From Prevotella sp. (lineage in GTDB: Bacteria > Bacteroidota > Bacteroidia > Bacteroidales > Bacteroidaceae): a stretch of 64,000 nt of DNA. A program made the translations under genes and the position numbers. Below, one piece after another: positions 16,918 to 25,002 of the stretch. The stretch spans positions 21,573 through 85,572 of the forward strand of contig JAFSKJ010000069.1 of the NCBI GenBank assembly GCA_017449025.1, in the 5' to 3' direction. Position 1 is the stretch's first letter. Each line of letters begins with the position of its first letter. The notes under the pieces were generated by a model. It saw nothing but the letters and a program-made list of their open reading frames with translations. It did no database searches and was not told the origin of the DNA.

Positions 16918-17100
16918 ATGAAAAAGACATATATTGCACCTTCTGCATCGCAGCTTGAGGCAGAGATAGAAGCGCTCATGGATATAACGTCTATCAATTC
17001 AACACAGGCAGGTGAGGGTAGCGAAGGGAATCCCGTGAACTACTCTCGCGGCAACCACAGCGCATGGGAAGACGACGACTTTGACGACGACGACTTCTAA
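16918..17100 (+). CDS. Small YxxP-type acidic peptide (60 aa)
   Basis: Starts MKKTYIAPSASQLEAE, has a Ser/Gly-rich middle and ends in N-Y-S-R-G-N-H-S-A-W followed by ten residues that are all Asp, Glu or Phe. It is 35 bases behind the 726-residue tail protein and ahead of a strong terminator, so the two genes form a closed transcription unit. Similar short genes follow the tail proteins at 2-4246 and 60031-61560. No signal peptide. Function unknown; candidates are a co-regulated partner, a modified peptide precursor or an export helper. Confidence 0.75.
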   Translation: MKKTYIAPSASQLEAEIEALMDITSINSTQAGEGSEGNPVNYSRGNHSAWEDDDFDDDDF

Positions 17101-17149
17101 AATCATTGCCTACGGCATTCCTTTGCGAAGCAAATGTTGTAGGAGTTAA

Positions 17150-17300
17150 CAGGGGTAGCCAGCCATTTCATGGGCTGGCTACCCTTTTTTAATCCTGTTG
17201 GCGAAAAGCCCCATAGGGGCTTGATAGGAGTAGCCAGCCATACAGCCGTGCCTACGGCATCTCCGTTGGCAGTTCAGCGTTGTTCCAGCCAACGGATACT
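17150..17300. repeat. Family C repeat, copy 2
   Basis: AGCCCCATAGGGGCTTGATAGGAGTAGCCAGCCATAC-type sequence in the orientation opposite to 14320, given here only in description: a GCCCC/GGGGC hairpin, TAGGAGTAGCCAGCC, CATACAGCCGTGCC and GCCAACGG/CCGTTGGC words. It directly follows the terminator at 17153. Confidence 0.6.
17153..17184 (+). terminator. Strong intrinsic terminator
   Basis: GGGTAGCCAGCC and GGCTGGCTACCC form a perfect 12-bp stem with an eight-base loop, followed by six T. It ends the unit of the 726-residue protein and its peptide. Its stem shares words with family C repeats, so the terminator may derive from one. Confidence 0.85.
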
Positions 17301-17308
17301 GGGTTTCG

Positions 17309-19384
17309 TTATCTCACTCCTATTTCCTTGAGCAGGCGGTCGGCGTGTCCCCACTTGTCCATCATGTAGATGAGGAATCGGACGTCGAGGCCTATGCACC
17401 TTGCCAGCTCCGAGTCGAAGAAGATGTCGGAGGCGAGGCTGTCCCAGTTGCCGTCGAAGGCGAGACCTATCAGCCTGTTCTGTCCGTCGAACATTGGCGA
17501 GCCGGAGTTGCCGCCGGTGATGTCGTTGGTGGTGAGGAAGCAGAGCGGCAGGCCGTCGGCCTGCTCCATCAGCGTGAGCATTTCCGGCTGCACGCGGTAG
17601 TCCTCCATGGTGTCGCCCTTCTTCATCTTCTCCACTAAGCTCGGTGCCTTTGTCTGGAATCCGGAGCGCCAGTTGCCAAGGCGGTATTCCTTCACCTGTC
17701 CGTAGCTCAGTCGCATGGTGAAGTTAGCGTCGCTGTAGTGTGGCATGTCCTCCTCCATGCGCAGCTTGGCTGCGCAGAGGTGGCGCTCCTGCGCGTTGAT
17801 GCCGTCGCGCATGGGTGCGTAGCCGTCGGTGATCTTGGCGTAGAGGTCTGTCAGCTCGAGTCCGAACTTCACTCCCGGGTCTTTCAAGAACGACTTCTTG
17901 TTTGGGTACAGCCGCTTGCCTTTCTTCATGAGCCGCGATGTGGAGTAGAGGTAGTCGGCATAGCGCTGGCAGTCGCCGCCGAAGTCCTGGTCGATGGTGT
18001 TGAAGAATTCGGGCATGTATTCCGTGTTTCCTTTCATCTTCTTGCGGTAGTTGTCGAGCAGCGTGCCGAGTACTTCGCGGTCGGTGTCGTAGTCCCATGT
18101 GTCGCTGTTGTCCTTTATGTTGATGTGCTGTCGCCTGCCGTGTCCCACGGGCACTGCTCCGTTGAGCACATACTGTGCCCGTCGCGACAGCTCGTCGGTG
18201 CGCATGAATGTCTCGGCGAAGTACATGTATGCGTCGTTCACCTTCTGGCGGTCGGCATAGAGCTGTCCGAGCACCTTGAAGTCGAGGCCGTCGGGGTATA
18301 GTCCTGTGGAGTCCTTCCACTGCTGCACCAGCTGCTCGAACTTCCTCTTCTGCCCTATCAGGTCTATGGAGTCGATGCACTTGTTCATGCCGATGGAGTT
18401 CTTCCAGTAGTTAGCCGACGAGGCGAACTTCGAGTCGTACTTTATGCGCACGGCCTCGGAGGCGTCCATGTGGCGCTTCATCACCTCCTGCTTGACGCCA
18501 CGCACCTGTGCGCGGATGGCGTTCTCGGTGTAGCGCTCGTAGATGCCGTAGCTGGAGAGGTATCGCGAGGTGGAGCCTGGGTAGCCCATGGTCATAGAGA
18601 AGCTGCCGTCGCGGTAGCCCTCGGTGGACACCTGTGCCCAGTGCTCGGGGTGGTAGGGCACGTTCTCCTCCGAGTATTCTGCCGGGCCCCCTGTCTCAGG
18701 GTCGCAGTAGATGCGGAACACCGAGAAGTCGCACGTCTGCCTCGGCCACATCCAGTTGTCGGTCTCGCCGCCGAACTTTCCCATCGACTTGGGCACGGCG
18801 AACACCAGTCGCACGTCGCGGAAGTCGCGGTAGGTTGTGGCGAAGAAGCGGTTGCCCTCGTAGAAGGGCATCAGCTCAAGGCGCAGCGTGGAGTCTTTCT
18901 CCCTGACATCCTTCGACCATGCGTTCTCCACGCTGTCGAGCAGCTCGGCGCGCCTGAGCTTGGGCATGGTCTCTATGCCCATGGCCAGAATCTTTTCTGT
19001 TACGTCTTTCTGCTCCACCATGAACGACACGAACATATTCTCGTTGGGCAGCTCGTCGGCCTGGGTCTTGGCCACGAAGCCGTCGAGCATGTAGTCGTGC
19101 TCCACGGTGGAGTGGCTTCTGATGGACTCGAAGCCGCAGTGGTGGTTGGTGAAGACAAGGCCGTCGGGGCTTACCACCACTCCCGAGCAGTAGCCGGAGA
19201 AGTTGACCACGGTCTTCATGATGGCGTCGTCGGCATTGTATAGCTTGTCGTAGGGCAGCTGGTAGCCCTGCTGCTTCATGGTTTCATATACGGCGTTGGG
19301 CAGGTTGTAGAGTGTCCACATGCCTTCGTCGGCGTGGGCCGTCATGGCTGAGGCGGCCATAATTGATAACAGTAGTTTTTTCAT
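17309..19384 (-). CDS. dpp7: S46 family dipeptidyl peptidase, DPP7-like
   Basis: A 691-residue secreted serine peptidase. Signal peptide MKKLLLSIMAASAMTAHA; the catalytic His lies in T-N-H-H-C-G-F (about residue 81), the Ser in G-G-N-S-G-S-P near residue 616. S46 enzymes remove dipeptides from oligopeptides in the periplasm of asaccharolytic or peptide-using Bacteroidetes. The position 18 residues after the catalytic Ser sets specificity (Arg in DPP11, Gly in DPP7); here it is Gly in A-F-D-G-N-W, predicting DPP7-type preference for hydrophobic residues at P1. It is last in the helicase-spmAB-flippase operon, 11 bases behind the flippase. Confidence 0.93.
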   Translation of the reverse strand: MKKLLLSIMAASAMTAHADEGMWTLYNLPNAVYETMKQQGYQLPYDKLYNADDAIMKTVVNFSGYCSGVVVSPDGLVFTNHHCGFESIRSHSTVEHDYMLDGFVAKTQADELPNENMFVSFMVEQKDVTEKILAMGIETMPKLRRAELLDSVENAWSKDVREKDSTLRLELMPFYEGNRFFATTYRDFRDVRLVFAVPKSMGKFGGETDNWMWPRQTCDFSVFRIYCDPETGGPAEYSEENVPYHPEHWAQVSTEGYRDGSFSMTMGYPGSTSRYLSSYGIYERYTENAIRAQVRGVKQEVMKRHMDASEAVRIKYDSKFASSANYWKNSIGMNKCIDSIDLIGQKRKFEQLVQQWKDSTGLYPDGLDFKVLGQLYADRQKVNDAYMYFAETFMRTDELSRRAQYVLNGAVPVGHGRRQHINIKDNSDTWDYDTDREVLGTLLDNYRKKMKGNTEYMPEFFNTIDQDFGGDCQRYADYLYSTSRLMKKGKRLYPNKKSFLKDPGVKFGLELTDLYAKITDGYAPMRDGINAQERHLCAAKLRMEEDMPHYSDANFTMRLSYGQVKEYRLGNWRSGFQTKAPSLVEKMKKGDTMEDYRVQPEMLTLMEQADGLPLCFLTTNDITGGNSGSPMFDGQNRLIGLAFDGNWDSLASDIFFDSELARCIGLDVRFLIYMMDKWGHADRLLKEIGVR

Positions 19385-19395
19385 GTCTTATTTTC

Positions 19396-20853
19396 TTATT
19401 TGTTTTTTCTGAATTTCTTTCCTATGACGGGGAGATTTGAGAGCGGCAGGTCTTTCCGAACGATGCAAACCACGAAAAGGACGATACACAGGGTGTTGAA
19501 CGCTAATGAGGCAAGTCCGAGGTGGAACCGCTCTTCGTGCAGGAACATCAGGACAGTAAGGAAGGCCGTGACAAGGATATAGACAGCGATGTCCTTCATG
19601 GGATAGGGAATGGGATTCTTACGCTGGCCTATGACATAGCTCAGCACCATGGCCGTGCCATAGCCGGCGACGCCGCCCCAGGCGCAGGCCCAATAGCCGT
19701 AGTTGGGTATGAACAGAATGTTGACTGCAAAGAGCACGGCGCAGCCTGCCAGTGAGAACCACGCGCCGTAGATGGTCTTGTCTATAAGCTTGTACCAGAA
19801 CGAGAGGTTGAAGTATATGCCCATCATAATCTCGGCAGCCATCACTATAGGCACCACGCCCAAGCCCTCGCGGTAGTCTTCACCTATTATATATTTAAGC
19901 ACGGGCATCCACCCCACCACGCAGAGGAAGGCCAGGAGTGTGAAGATGAGGAAGTACTTCATGGCGGCGGCATAGTATTCGGCCTTGTCGCCGTCCTTGC
20001 TCTTGGCAAAGACTATAGGCTCGTAGGCATAGCGGAAGGCCTGGGTGATCATGGCCATGATCATGGCTATCTTCACGCACGAGCCGTAGATGCCGAGCTG
20101 TATGTTGGCCTCAGCCTCGTCGGGATATACCAGCGGGAACAGTATCTTGTCGGCCACCTGGTTGAGTATGCCGGCAATGCCGAGGATGAGTATTGGCCAC
20201 GAGTAGCTGAGCATCTGCTTGAGCAGCTGTCCGTCGAAGTGCCAGCGAATCTTGAACAGGTCGGGAATGAAGAACAGCGTGATGAAGCCCGTGCAGAGCA
20301 GGTTGATGAAGAACACGTAGAACACGGAGGTCTTGCCTAACCAAACGAAGTAGAAGACGTTGAGGCCGATGTTAAGGAAGATGAAGAGCAGCTTAAGCGA
20401 AGCAAAGCGTATGGCCCGCTTCTGGAAGCGCAGGAAGCTGAAGGGTATGGCCTGCAGGGCGTCGAGGCCCACGACCACGGCCATCATCGTCAGGTAGTCG
20501 GGGTGCTCGGCATAGCCGAGGGCCGTGCTGACGGGCGTGATGAAGCCGAAGACGAGCAGCAGGAACACAGCCGTGAGCGAGGCCACGACGGCCATGGCCG
20601 TGGAGAAGACGGTGTCGGGCTTCGCCTTCTCGTCGTTGGCAAAGCGGAACAGCGTGGTCTCCATGCCGAAGGTGAGCAGCACGAGGATGAGGGCGGTGTA
20701 GGCATAGACATTGGTGCTGATGCCGTAGTCGCCGGAGTCCTTGGGCATGTAGTGGGTGTAGAGCGGTACGAGCAGGTAGTTGAGGAACCTGCCGACGATG
20801 CTCGAGAGGCCGTAGATGGCCGTGTCTTTGGCGAGGGATTTCAGGTTTGGCAT
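19396..20853 (-). CDS. Polysaccharide flippase (Wzx/MATE-like, MVF superfamily)
   Basis: A 485-residue integral membrane protein with about 12-14 hydrophobic segments. The start L-A-K-D-T-A-I-Y-G-L-S-S-I-V-G-R-F-L-N-Y-L-L-V-P-L-Y-T is typical of lipid-linked oligosaccharide or O-antigen flippases. The substrate cannot be told; no glycosyltransferases lie nearby, as is usual for this stand-alone version in Bacteroidales. Its ATG overlaps the end of the four-helix-bundle gene by 13 bases. Confidence 0.88.
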   Translation of the reverse strand: MPNLKSLAKDTAIYGLSSIVGRFLNYLLVPLYTHYMPKDSGDYGISTNVYAYTALILVLLTFGMETTLFRFANDEKAKPDTVFSTAMAVVASLTAVFLLLVFGFITPVSTALGYAEHPDYLTMMAVVVGLDALQAIPFSFLRFQKRAIRFASLKLLFIFLNIGLNVFYFVWLGKTSVFYVFFINLLCTGFITLFFIPDLFKIRWHFDGQLLKQMLSYSWPILILGIAGILNQVADKILFPLVYPDEAEANIQLGIYGSCVKIAMIMAMITQAFRYAYEPIVFAKSKDGDKAEYYAAAMKYFLIFTLLAFLCVVGWMPVLKYIIGEDYREGLGVVPIVMAAEIMMGIYFNLSFWYKLIDKTIYGAWFSLAGCAVLFAVNILFIPNYGYWACAWGGVAGYGTAMVLSYVIGQRKNPIPYPMKDIAVYILVTAFLTVLMFLHEERFHLGLASLAFNTLCIVLFVVCIVRKDLPLSNLPVIGKKFRKNK

Positions 20854-21626
20854 GGTGTGGTAGGTTTGGTAGGTTTGGTAGGTTTGGTAGGTTCGGTAGG
20901 TTCGGTAGGTGTGGTAGGTGTGGTAGGTTTGGTAGGTGCAGTAGGTGCTGTAGGTGCTGTAGGTGCTGTAGGTGTGGTAGGCTCTTCCCTACTGAACCTA
21001 CTGAACCTACCACACCTACCACACCTACCATCCCTACCATCCCTACCATCCCCTCTCCACCTGCCATCCCTACCATATCCATATCCGCGCCTTTCCGTGC
21101 GGGCATGGTAGCGTTGTTCCTTGATACCTCCTTCACGCAGGAATTTCTCTTCCTGCCAGTCTATGAGGCCGCGAAGCAGTGCCAATGTCTGGTGGATTAC
21201 TATCAGGGCTATGTTTGCTATGTCCTCCGCATTGCGGTCTTTTATCTGGCGCTGGTAGTAGGCAGTGTCGTTATGTTTTCTGAATAGTGGCTGGCAGGCT
21301 TTGTACTTTTCGTGCTTGGAGTCCCATATCTCGTGGTCATGGACGCGAAGGTAGTCCAGATAGTCCTCTTTCAACTCTTCGAGACTACCTTTGGCAATTA
21401 CGGTCAACTTGTGTTCCGACTCCGTGGAACCTTCAGCATCGCTATAGCCCTCGACAATGTTTTGCTTACCCGAGCGTGCGGCCTGCTCCATCTGGTCGAC
21501 GGTGCGGTCGTGTGTGCGTTCCATGAAATGGCTGATGAAGTAGTAAGTGATGTCATAGACACACTCAGCCTTCTGGAAAGCATACAACGTCCGGTAGCTG
21601 TCTATCTTCTTCTTTCTGTCGTCCAT
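20841..21626 (-). CDS. Four-helix-bundle (S23-like) protein with minisatellite-encoded tail
   Basis: A 261-residue protein. Residues 1-170 are the S23/four-helix-bundle fold related to rRNA-intron ORFs and Avd proteins (S-Y-R-T-L-Y-A-F-Q-K-A-E-C-V-Y-D, Q-M-E-Q-A-A-R-S-G-K-Q-N-I-V-E-G-Y). Relatives are about 120-180 residues. From about 180 to 261 the chain is low complexity: first G-R-D/C/F tripeptides, then P-T-x tripeptides, the two strands of one 9-bp repeat read in turn. The ATG at 21626 is chosen because earlier frame is only repeat. The gene sits between spmAB and the flippase with no spare intergenic DNA and looks inserted. Function unknown. Confidence 0.75.
   Translation of the reverse strand: MDDRKKKIDSYRTLYAFQKAECVYDITYYFISHFMERTHDRTVDQMEQAARSGKQNIVEGYSDAEGSTESEHKLTVIAKGSLEELKEDYLDYLRVHDHEIWDSKHEKYKACQPLFRKHNDTAYYQRQIKDRNAEDIANIALIVIHQTLALLRGLIDWQEEKFLREGGIKEQRYHARTERRGYGYGRDGRWRGDGRDGRDGRCGRCGRFSRFSREEPTTPTAPTAPTAPTAPTKPTTPTTPTEPTEPTKPTKPTKPTTPCQT
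20856..21085. repeat. Period-9 minisatellite, inverted halves (MS1)
   Basis: About 14 units of GGTAGGTTT (with TTC, TGT, TGC variants) are followed after a CTCTTCCCT spacer by about ten units of the opposite sense (ACCTACCAC, CCTACCATC). The transcript can fold back on itself. It encodes the tail of the four-helix-bundle protein and ends just before the flippase ATG. Confidence 0.85.
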
Positions 21627-21654
21627 AGGGGTGAAGTTTTTATTTGTAGTTTTT

Positions 21655-21779
21655 TTTTTGTAGGTTTGGTAGGTTTTTGTAGGTTTGGTAGGTTCGGTAG
21701 GTTTGGTAAGTGCGGTAGGTTTGGTAGGTTTGGTAGGTTCTTCCCTTCCCCACCTACCACACCTACCCCCCCCCACCTA
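21655..21779. repeat. Period-9 minisatellite, inverted halves (MS2)
   Basis: About ten units of GGTAGGTTT-type, a TTCTTCCCTTCCC spacer, then CACCTACCACACCTACC in the opposite sense. It has the same plan as MS1. It lies directly upstream of the four-helix-bundle ATG, and its last CCTACC supplies the stop codon of the spmAB gene. Confidence 0.85.
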
Positions 21780-23009
21780 CCCAAAGAACATATAGCAGAT
21801 GGCGATGGCGGCTATCACTCCGGCCAGGTCGGCGAGGAGGCCGCAGGCCACGGCGTGGCGGGTGTAGCGTATGCCCACCGAGCCGAAATATACCGCTAAT
21901 ATATAAAAGGTGGTGTCGGTGCTGCCCTGGAACACACAGCTCAGGCGCCCCACAAACGAGTCGGCGCCGTAGGTGGTCATGGCGTCTACCATCATGCCAC
22001 GGGCACCGCTGCCGGAGAGGGGTTTCATGAGGGCCGTGGGCAGGGCGGCTACGAAGTCGCTGTTCATGCCTGTTGCCTCAACGCCCCACTTGATGCCGTC
22101 GATGAGCATGTCCATGGCCCCCGAGGCGCGGAACACACCTATGCCCACGAGGATGGCTACCAGATAGGGTATGATGCGGACGGCGGTGGAGAAGCCGTCC
22201 TTGGCACCCTCGATGAAAGCGTCGTAGACGTTCACCTTCTTGCGCACGCCCGACAGTATGAACCCCACGATGATGGTCATCAGGAGTATATTCGCCACCG
22301 TTGTACTCACCTTGTTCATAGTGTCGCCATCCATCTGCGAGAAGCCCCAGATGATGGCGGCAATCAAGGCGCATGCTCCGCCCAAGGTGAACAGCAGCGT
22401 GCGGTTCAACAGGTTGATGCGCTGGTAGAGCGAGGTGGCTATTATGCCCGCCAAGGTCGAGAAAAAGGTGGCCAGCAGTATGGGGATGAAGATGTCGGTA
22501 GGCTGTGCAGCACCTAACTGTACGCGGTAGACCATGATGCTGACGGGTATGAGCGTCAGCCCCGAGGTGTTAAGCACAAGGAACATAATCATGGGGTTTG
22601 AGGCCGTGTCCTTCTTCTTGTTCAGTTCCTGCAGCTGCTCCATGGCCTTCAGGCCGAGCGGCGTGGCTGCATTGTCCAAGCCGAGCATGTTGGCGGCAAT
22701 GTTCATGAAGATGCTTCCCGTGACGGGGTGCCCCTTCGGAATGTCGGGGAACAACCTGGTGAACACAGGGCTCAGCGCCCTTGCAAACACACTGACCACA
22801 CCGCCCTTCTCGCCAATCTTCATTATGCCGAGCCATAAGGCCAGCACGCCTGTCAGTCCGAGGGATATTTCAAAGGCCGTCTTCGACGACGAGAAGGTGG
22901 AGTCCATCATGGCGGGAAACACGTCGAAGTCGCCGAGGAACACCAGCTTTATCAGCGCCACGACGAAGGCGATGATAAAGAATGCTATCCAAATATAGTT
23001 GAGTACCAT
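21777..23009 (-). CDS. Fused SpmA/SpmB nucleoside-recognition membrane protein
   Basis: A 410-residue membrane protein whose halves correspond to spore maturation proteins A and B (two Gate domains). Typical stretches: T-G-V-L-A-L-W-L-G-I-M-K-I-G-E-K-G-G, N-I-A-A-N-M-L-G-L-D-N-A-A-T-P-L-G, and in the second half G-S-G-A-R-G-M-M-V-D-A-M. The fusion is widespread in non-sporulating Bacteroidetes; its role there is unclear, perhaps transport. It starts 19 bases after the helicase, in the same operon. Its stop codon lies in minisatellite MS2. Confidence 0.88.
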   Translation of the reverse strand: MVLNYIWIAFFIIAFVVALIKLVFLGDFDVFPAMMDSTFSSSKTAFEISLGLTGVLALWLGIMKIGEKGGVVSVFARALSPVFTRLFPDIPKGHPVTGSIFMNIAANMLGLDNAATPLGLKAMEQLQELNKKKDTASNPMIMFLVLNTSGLTLIPVSIMVYRVQLGAAQPTDIFIPILLATFFSTLAGIIATSLYQRINLLNRTLLFTLGGACALIAAIIWGFSQMDGDTMNKVSTTVANILLMTIIVGFILSGVRKKVNVYDAFIEGAKDGFSTAVRIIPYLVAILVGIGVFRASGAMDMLIDGIKWGVEATGMNSDFVAALPTALMKPLSGSGARGMMVDAMTTYGADSFVGRLSCVFQGSTDTTFYILAVYFGSVGIRYTRHAVACGLLADLAGVIAAIAICYMFFG

Positions 23010-23028
23010 AGTCTTTTCTTACTGAGAG

Positions 23029-24852
23029 TTATTTCTTTCGTGGTTTGCGGCGTGCCCAGCCCTCTTCGCTAAAGTCCGGAGCCTCACCGCGAAGCTTTAC
23101 CGGCCTGTCCTCGAAGAACTGCCGCCAGTCGTCCTTGCGCTTGCTGCCGTAGTCGCTTTTCTTCGGAGCCTTCGGCTTGCCTTTCCTGTCAGCCTTCTGT
23201 GAGGTGCGCGGCTCGGCGCCTCCCTCGTCGGCATCGTTGCAGCGCACCTGCCGCCCGTGGTACCTTATGCCGGTGAGCTGGGTCATCACCTTGCGGGCAT
23301 CCTTCTCCGGCACCTCGAAGTAGCTGATGGTGTCGAGCAGGTCGATGTGCCCCACCTCCTGCCGCCCGCCTACGTAGCGGTTCAGCGTCTGCATAAGCTC
23401 GCCGGGATAGAAGCCGTCGCGCTTGCCAAGGTTGATGAACAGGCGGCGGAAGCCTTTCTGGGCCTTGTTCATGCGCTTCTGTCTGTCGCTCTGCGGCTTG
23501 ACGCCCTTCTCCCTAGAGGGCACTGGGGGAATGGTGAGTTCCGGGGCATCGGCGTAGTAGGCAAGGAACTTCCCGAACTCCATTGAGACTATCTTCTTGA
23601 TGATCTCCTCCTTGTCGATATACTCGAAATAGCGGCTGATGTCGCCCATGAAGGGAGCTATCTCCTCGTCGTCGACGTCGGTCTTCACTATCTGGTCCAT
23701 CACCTTGTAGAGCTGCTTCTTGCATATCTCTTCGGCGGTAGGTATGGCGGCCTCGACAAACTTCTTGCCTATCTCCTTCTCAATGTTGCGTATCTTGTGC
23801 TTCTCCTTCGAGTGCACTATGGATATGCTTGTGCCCTTCTTGCCTGCGCGGCCGGTACGTCCTGAGCGGTGGGTGTAGTTCTCTATGTCGTCGGGCAGGC
23901 CGAAGTTGATTACGTGCGTCAGGTCGTCGACATCGAGGCCGCGCGCCGCCACGTCGGTGGCCACGAGTAGCTGCACCGTGTGCTGGCGGAACTTCTGCAT
24001 GGTCAGGTCGCGCTGCTGCTGCGACAGGTCGCCGTGCAGGGCTTCGGCGTTGTAGCCGTCCTTGATAAGCTTGTCGGCCACTTCCTGTGTCTCCAATTTC
24101 GTGCGGCAGAAGATGATGGCGAATATCTTGGGGTAGAAGTCCACTATGCGCTTCAGCGCCAGGTACTTGTCCTTGGCCTGTACCATGTAGTAGACGTGGT
24201 TAACATTCTCGGCGCCCTCGTTGCGTGAACCAACGACGATGGTCTCGTAGTCCTTCAGGTATTTCTTTGCCACGCGCTCCACCTCGCGGCTCATCGTGGC
24301 CGAGAACATCAGCGTGGAGTGCTCTTCGGACAATGACTCGAATATCTCGTTGATGCTGTCGGAGAAGCCCATGTTCAGCATCTCGTCGGCCTCGTCGAGC
24401 ACTATGTTGGTCACCTCCTCCAAATGGGCAAAGCCGCGGTTCTTGAGGTCGATGAGGCGGCCCGGCGTGGCCACGATAATCTGCACGCCCTTCTTCAGCG
24501 AACGCATCTGCGGCTCGATGGCAGCGCCGCCGTAGACGGCCTCCACGTGGATGCCCTCCATGTACTTTGCAAAGTCGCGCAGGTCGTCGGCTATCTGCAG
24601 ACACAACTCACGTGTCGGTGAGAGAACCAAAGCCTGCGTCTCACGCCGTCCAGTGTCAATTCTCTGCAGCAACGGGATGCCGAATGCCGCCGTCTTGCCC
24701 GTACCCGTCTGGGCCAGGGCTATCACGTCGCGTCGCATCCCCAACAAGTAAGGAATCACTGCCTCCTGTACAGGCATGGGCTGTACAAATCCCATCTCTT
24801 CAATGGCGCGGCGAATCTCTTCGCTAACGCCTAATTCTTCAAATGTCTTCAT
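23029..24852 (-). CDS. DEAD-box ATP-dependent RNA helicase
   Basis: A 607-residue helicase: Q-motif P-M-P-V-Q-E-A-V-I-P, Walker A A-Q-T-G-T-G-K-T (47-54), D-E-A-D, S-A-T, A-T-D-V-A-A-R-G-L-D-V and H-R-S-G-R-T-G-R-A-G. A DbpA-type RNA-binding domain follows near the C-terminus (D-G-F-Y-P ... Y-F-E-V-P-E-K-D-A) and a basic tail ends the chain. This architecture fits DeaD/CsdA or DbpA-like enzymes acting in ribosome assembly or cold growth. The ATG at 24852 is chosen because a TAACTTTG box lies nine bases upstream, leaving almost no leader. First gene of the operon. Confidence 0.92.
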   Translation of the reverse strand: MKTFEELGVSEEIRRAIEEMGFVQPMPVQEAVIPYLLGMRRDVIALAQTGTGKTAAFGIPLLQRIDTGRRETQALVLSPTRELCLQIADDLRDFAKYMEGIHVEAVYGGAAIEPQMRSLKKGVQIIVATPGRLIDLKNRGFAHLEEVTNIVLDEADEMLNMGFSDSINEIFESLSEEHSTLMFSATMSREVERVAKKYLKDYETIVVGSRNEGAENVNHVYYMVQAKDKYLALKRIVDFYPKIFAIIFCRTKLETQEVADKLIKDGYNAEALHGDLSQQQRDLTMQKFRQHTVQLLVATDVAARGLDVDDLTHVINFGLPDDIENYTHRSGRTGRAGKKGTSISIVHSKEKHKIRNIEKEIGKKFVEAAIPTAEEICKKQLYKVMDQIVKTDVDDEEIAPFMGDISRYFEYIDKEEIIKKIVSMEFGKFLAYYADAPELTIPPVPSREKGVKPQSDRQKRMNKAQKGFRRLFINLGKRDGFYPGELMQTLNRYVGGRQEVGHIDLLDTISYFEVPEKDARKVMTQLTGIRYHGRQVRCNDADEGGAEPRTSQKADRKGKPKAPKKSDYGSKRKDDWRQFFEDRPVKLRGEAPDFSEEGWARRKPRKK

Positions 24853-24860
24853 CTTGGATG

Positions 24861-24949
24861 CAAAGTTAGTAAAAAACGAGAGAAATGCAAAAGGAAAACT
24901 TGTTTTTCTTTTCTTTTGTTGTGTATTACGTTTTTTTCTTGTAATTTTG
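24861..24949. promoter_or_regulatory. Divergent promoters: helicase operon and LOG gene
   Basis: Minus strand TAACTTTG at 24861-24868 (helicase) and plus strand TAATTTTG at 24942-24949 (LOG gene), with a T-rich stretch between them. Confidence 0.65.
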
Positions 24950-25002
24950 CATCCTGTGTAATCAAATGGCGGGGGACGGCATGCCCTGCCACGTAGTGAA
25001 TT

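Noticed and set aside
20393-21136. Frame with Gly-Met-Val and His-Leu-Pro tandem repeats across the minisatellite
   Set aside because: It is an alternative frame of the 9-bp array and of the flippase gene, without its own coding signals.
20841-21626. Diversity-generating retroelement, since Avd is a four-helix-bundle protein
   Set aside because: No reverse transcriptase, template repeat or variable repeat is found in the window.
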